Below are positions 60,918 through 64,000 of a stretch of 64,000 bases of DNA, in pieces. The DNA comes from Kordia sp965283645 (GTDB lineage Bacteria; Bacteroidota; Bacteroidia; Flavobacteriales; Flavobacteriaceae). Positions within the stretch are counted from its first letter, which is position 1. Each line of letters starts with the position of its first letter. The notes under the pieces were generated by a model that ran no database searches, was not told the origin of the DNA, and worked only from the letters and a program-made list of their open reading frames with translations. A program made the position numbers and the translations under genes. The stretch lies in contig NZ_CBDIPG010000001.1 in the NCBI RefSeq assembly GCF_965283645.1, forward strand, positions 3,658,001 to 3,722,000, in the 5' to 3' direction.

Positions 60918-61100
60918 CTAGTTTGTTGGAATAGTGCAAATACGTGGGTCACTTTCTCTTATGAAACAAATAGGTTTTACAATTGCAGAAGGACACACAA
61001 AAACATTTGTAGCACCTGTTCCTCCAACTAATCCGTTATTGTCTAAGTTTGAGATTGCTTTCTTGTTTAAATTTAATGATTTAAGATTTCTTTTTTTCAT
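60918..61100 (-). CDS. Cys-containing RiPP-type precursor peptide 12
   Basis: A 60-residue tandem duplicate of the preceding gene, with start codons 249 bp apart. The leader MKKRNLKSLNLNKKAISNLD ends at LVGG. The core TGATNVFVCPSAIVKPICFI has three Cys overall and a different tail (SDPRICTIPTN). The bases upstream of both start codons (TTTTATATT on the minus strand) are also duplicated. It lies downstream of the TPR-CHAT gene on the same strand. Confidence 0.77.
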   Translation of the reverse strand: MKKRNLKSLNLNKKAISNLDNNGLVGGTGATNVFVCPSAIVKPICFIRESDPRICTIPTN

Positions 61101-61457
61101 AATATAAAATTGTATAATTTAACTTTAAAAAGTGAACATTTAATGACACTCACTAGTGTGTCCATTCTTCGCGAAAGAATATTGTTTGAAAACATCGTTT
61201 TGCCTAGGAAACGATATTTTACTCGGTTTTAATGTGAAAAAAGGGAAATAGGTTTTTTGTATTTCAGTATTGAAATATTTAGGAAGTGAATCTTTTATAT
61301 CTATATTAAAAAGAAAGAAAAACGTGCGTAAAAAAGTACGTGTACAGTGCGTTTGTCCATTTTTCGGTATAAAACAAAAGATCTCCATATCTTATAGTTC
61401 CGAAAAAACAGATTTGTTACCCAGTTTTGTTGACTTTTTTTTGAAAAGATTAAAACT
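61101..61457. other. Intergenic region between the peptide pair and the CHAT gene
   Basis: About 357 bp. Open frames of 60-80 codons on both strands are rich in Phe, Lys and Cys with no start context or homologous pattern, and I do not call them. It should hold the promoter of the peptide pair. No AATTC-N3-GAATT element and no hairpin with a T-run was found. Confidence 0.5.
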
Positions 61458-64000
61458 TTAACTTTTGGAGTCTTGAATTTGTTTCCTTTTACGAATAAAA
61501 AAATAGACAATCAATACAATTAGTAGAACGCCAATTATAACAAAAACAATTGATGTAGTTGTATGTTGTTGTTCAAAAACAATTGGGCTAGTTTCTCCTA
61601 ACACATAAAAACTTCCCCAATAAAAAGGCGCACTCGTAAAATAATTGGAATGGTGTAGAAAATCAATTTTTGCTTGTTGTAACGCTTTGTGTTTTGGCAA
61701 TCCTGCTTTGATATGTGTATAAAAATAACCCATAAACTCAGGTGTTGTTTTATCTGAAATTTCCCATCTGCTCAATAGTAAACTTTTAGCGCCTGCATAC
61801 TGAAATGCGTTTCCTAAACTCTGAATTCCTTCCGCTTTATTAATCTTGCCATTTCCAGTATTACACGCGCTCAAAACGACCAAACTAGCAGGAATATGTA
61901 AATTGTACACTTCATGTCCAAACAATTGATCGTCTTCATTCGTGCTTCCTTTAGAAAAATAAATCTTCAAATTATCCGAATTTTGATTGTCAATATCTCC
62001 GTGAAGTGCCAAATGTATAATCTTAAACTTGTCTGCATTTTGCTTAAAATTCATCTCATTGGCGCTCGTTCCATAAAAATAAGAACCTTCTAAAATCTTA
62101 GAAATTGCGTTAATTTCTTTGCGCGTTCCAGGCAAATCGATCTTAGAGTTTCGTACATCTGACAACATTGCTGCTGAAGTATTTTCGTGAATACTGTCTT
62201 TGCTTGTATATGAAAACGCAAGGCAATCGCTTTGTAAAGTACTGTCTTTCTTTTCGTTTTTTTCAAATAATAAACTTGCGGCATTAGCATAACTTATAGC
62301 ATACTCATACAATAAATATGAAGGATTTTCATTGTTTTTAGAAGTTGTTGTCAACAGTAAATCGAACTGTAAATGCCAAAGCGATTCATCTGGAATAATA
62401 ATCAATTCATTACCCACAAAACGATCTTTAATCGGAACCAATAATTGTTCATACAAATACAACGCGTTTTCTGTATACGTAGCATTATCTTTTGCAACAA
62501 TACTCGTGTTAAATGCTATAATACGTTCGTCTACATCATCAATCTGTAATTTTTCTACATGAAATGTATGTTTCGAAATGATAAAAGCATACACGGTATT
62601 CTGATCTTTAAAAAATTCTAAAAGCGTTGTGCTGTCCGTTAGTTTTTCTTGAAGTGTTGCAAGTTCAATGACAGTATCTTCATACTTCATTTTATAATAC
62701 TTTGGAAACTGAATTTCAATACTTTTTTCTAGCGAATCTTTTCGTTTCTGAACATCAAAAAATTTGCCTTCCAAAGTGTACAAGTTTGCAGTATCTGTTT
62801 CCTTTTTAGTGGATTTCATCAAAATTTTAGATTGCAAATCGGCAAGTTCATCATTAATATTCTTCTCTAATGTCAAAATAGCTGTGTGAAGATTGGTGTT
62901 ACGTTTTGCTTCAGCTTTCTTCAATAATTCTCTTAAAACATATGCTTTGCTTTTTTCGGAAGCATAAAAAGTTGCGACTAACGAAACATTGGTTGTGTCC
63001 AATTCATGAAGCATTAAAGTTGTTTGTATATTTTTAGCATACACAGTTTTTACAGTTTCGGAAAACGTAATCTTATCTTGATGATTTTGTTTTGAGTTTC
63101 GAACCAAGTTGATAAAAGAAACAGCTTCTTTAAAAAACAGATTGCTTTTTGCTAAATATTCCTTTTTCTGTGTTTCTTCAAACAATAATAAGTGTATTTC
63201 TCCTTTTGTTTTAATGGTTTCGAGTAATAAAGTAGGATCTACATGATTTGCATATGGAAAACGCGTTTTCATGTGTATATTAGAGGAAAAATTATTTTCA
63301 TACGCTTTTTCATTAAACAATAAAGCTTTGTCAAAATTCTTCATGGCGGCATGAATTTTCGCAATATTATTATAATTACGAATTGTATGTATGTTTTTCT
63401 CACCATGAATTTTCCGTCTAATTTCCAATGACTTTTCATTGTATACAAGTGCTTCTTCGTAGTTTTTAATAGTGTAATACACCTGTGAAAGATATTCATA
63501 CAGATACGACACCATTACATAGTTTACTTTTGGTGCGCTCAAGGCAATATTCAATGCTTTTTTAAGATACGGAATGCCTTTTTCATCACCATAAATAGTT
63601 CCGAGTTGACTGTACGGAAAAAACATTTTTGGATGATTGGCGCCATAAAATTTAGTTCCTAAATCCAAGGTTTTTTTAGTGTGAAACAACGCTTTTTCTT
63701 TCAAACCTTTTCGTTGGTAAATAGTGCCAATATTGAAATGAATGCGCACTTGCTCGGCATGATTGTCAACTCCGTAATTGTGAATACTGACGCTTAGTGC
63801 TTTGTTGTAATACTCCAAACTTTCGTTAAATTCTTCTTTAACGGAGTAAATTAATCCGAAATTATTGTACACTTTTCCAAAATATGGATGATTGTTTTTA
63901 TATACGTTTTGTGCTAACTGCGCTGTTTTTTCAAAAAAGGCAAGTGCGGCGTCATATTTACCCAAATCATAGTGTATAAAACCTTTTGTTTCGTAAATAT
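61458..64000 (-). CDS. TPR-CHAT protein with C-terminal membrane anchor (start outside window)
   Basis: At least 846 residues; the frame is still open at the window edge, so the N-terminus (and probably a signal peptide) is missing. The first half is a run of TPRs of the kinesin-light-chain type (FYNKALSVSIHNYGVDNHAEQ-like units, ALVYNEKSLEIRRKIHGEKN). A CHAT domain follows: its caspase-like dyad is His in HLALHGDI (about residue 652 of the visible 835 from TTG 63965) and Cys in LSACNTGNG (about 698). AEGIQSLGNAFQYAGAKSLL and the YWGSFYVLG end match the family. A single helix (about 802-824) and a basic tail finish the protein, so it is membrane-anchored. CHAT proteins are proteases or protease-like sensors; the substrate here is unknown. 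Confidence 0.87.
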   Translation of the reverse strand, partial: IYETKGFIHYDLGKYDAALAFFEKTAQLAQNVYKNNHPYFGKVYNNFGLIYSVKEEFNESLEYYNKALSVSIHNYGVDNHAEQVRIHFNIGTIYQRKGLKEKALFHTKKTLDLGTKFYGANHPKMFFPYSQLGTIYGDEKGIPYLKKALNIALSAPKVNYVMVSYLYEYLSQVYYTIKNYEEALVYNEKSLEIRRKIHGEKNIHTIRNYNNIAKIHAAMKNFDKALLFNEKAYENNFSSNIHMKTRFPYANHVDPTLLLETIKTKGEIHLLLFEETQKKEYLAKSNLFFKEAVSFINLVRNSKQNHQDKITFSETVKTVYAKNIQTTLMLHELDTTNVSLVATFYASEKSKAYVLRELLKKAEAKRNTNLHTAILTLEKNINDELADLQSKILMKSTKKETDTANLYTLEGKFFDVQKRKDSLEKSIEIQFPKYYKMKYEDTVIELATLQEKLTDSTTLLEFFKDQNTVYAFIISKHTFHVEKLQIDDVDERIIAFNTSIVAKDNATYTENALYLYEQLLVPIKDRFVGNELIIIPDESLWHLQFDLLLTTTSKNNENPSYLLYEYAISYANAASLLFEKNEKKDSTLQSDCLAFSYTSKDSIHENTSAAMLSDVRNSKIDLPGTRKEINAISKILEGSYFYGTSANEMNFKQNADKFKIIHLALHGDIDNQNSDNLKIYFSKGSTNEDDQLFGHEVYNLHIPASLVVLSACNTGNGKINKAEGIQSLGNAFQYAGAKSLLLSRWEISDKTTPEFMGYFYTHIKAGLPKHKALQQAKIDFLHHSNYFTSAPFYWGSFYVLGETSPIVFEQQHTTTSIVFVIIGVLLIVLIVYFFIRKRKQIQDSKS

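Noticed and set aside
61140..61510. Small open frames in the gap before the CHAT gene, on both strands
   Set aside because: Low-complexity Phe/Lys/Cys-rich translations, no GG leader, no plausible start context and overlap with the CHAT 3' end.

Overview
The window comes from an AT-rich member of the Bacteroidota, almost certainly Flavobacteriaceae and possibly close to Kordia (the genus is my inference). The evidence is: a type IX secretion sorting tail (29705-32074), a SusC/TonB-type receptor with an N-terminal CarboxypepD_reg-like domain, a DUF4270 lipoprotein, an OlsF-type acyltransferase fusion, several -7 boxes of the Bacteroidetes TAnnTTTG type, and many small peptides with LxLxKxxI leaders. 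I saw no tRNA, rRNA, CRISPR array, transposase or phage gene.

Layout. 1-7.3 kb: the 3' end of ppk1, a membrane protein, an M23 peptidase, a VOC protein, an uncharacterised three-gene set, a 42-bp tandem repeat array, an AlkD-like protein, a TPR lipoprotein, a hemolysin III protein and an orphan double-glycine peptide. 7.4-14 kb: a SerB-SerA fusion and the leucine operon leuA-leuC-leuD-leuB. 14-22.3 kb: housekeeping genes (Nudix, ferritin, metG, LD-carboxypeptidase, methyltransferase, YraN, ACT protein). 23-32 kb is the accessory region: six small Cys-rich precursor-like peptides on the minus strand face two paralogous membrane-tethered TPR-AraC regulators on the plus strand. The regulators are interleaved with four more peptides, and a T9SS-secreted LRR protein follows. 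32-42 kb: a thioredoxin-fold protein, mfd, a TerB-like protein, a four-gene signalling operon (coiled coil, roadblock-like protein, Ras-like GTPase, soluble hybrid kinase) and fbp. 42-53 kb: an acetyltransferase, aspartate kinase, olsF, exonuclease III, an aldo/keto reductase, radA with a degenerate esterase, a flippase-like protein, and panD and panC. 53-64 kb: a GT5-like fragment, a DUF4270 protein, glmS, a TonB receptor, a tandem pair of precursor peptides, and the start-truncated gene of a TPR-CHAT protein with a C-terminal membrane anchor.

The strongest new observation is a 13-bp inverted repeat, AATTC-N3-GAATT with at most one mismatch, found six times between 24585 and 29626. Copies lie 89 bp before the start codons of both regulators, 95-97 bp before the first peptide after each regulator, and 91 bp before the secreted LRR protein. 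One further copy lies 21 bp from another in the divergent promoter of the minus-strand peptides. This looks like one operator linking sensors, peptides and a secreted protein into a single regulon. No lanthipeptide dehydratase or cyclase, radical SAM enzyme, C39 peptidase or peptide exporter is encoded here, so maturation would have to be supplied from elsewhere. The second candidate for an undescribed system is the roadblock/GTPase/kinase operon at 37617-40863.
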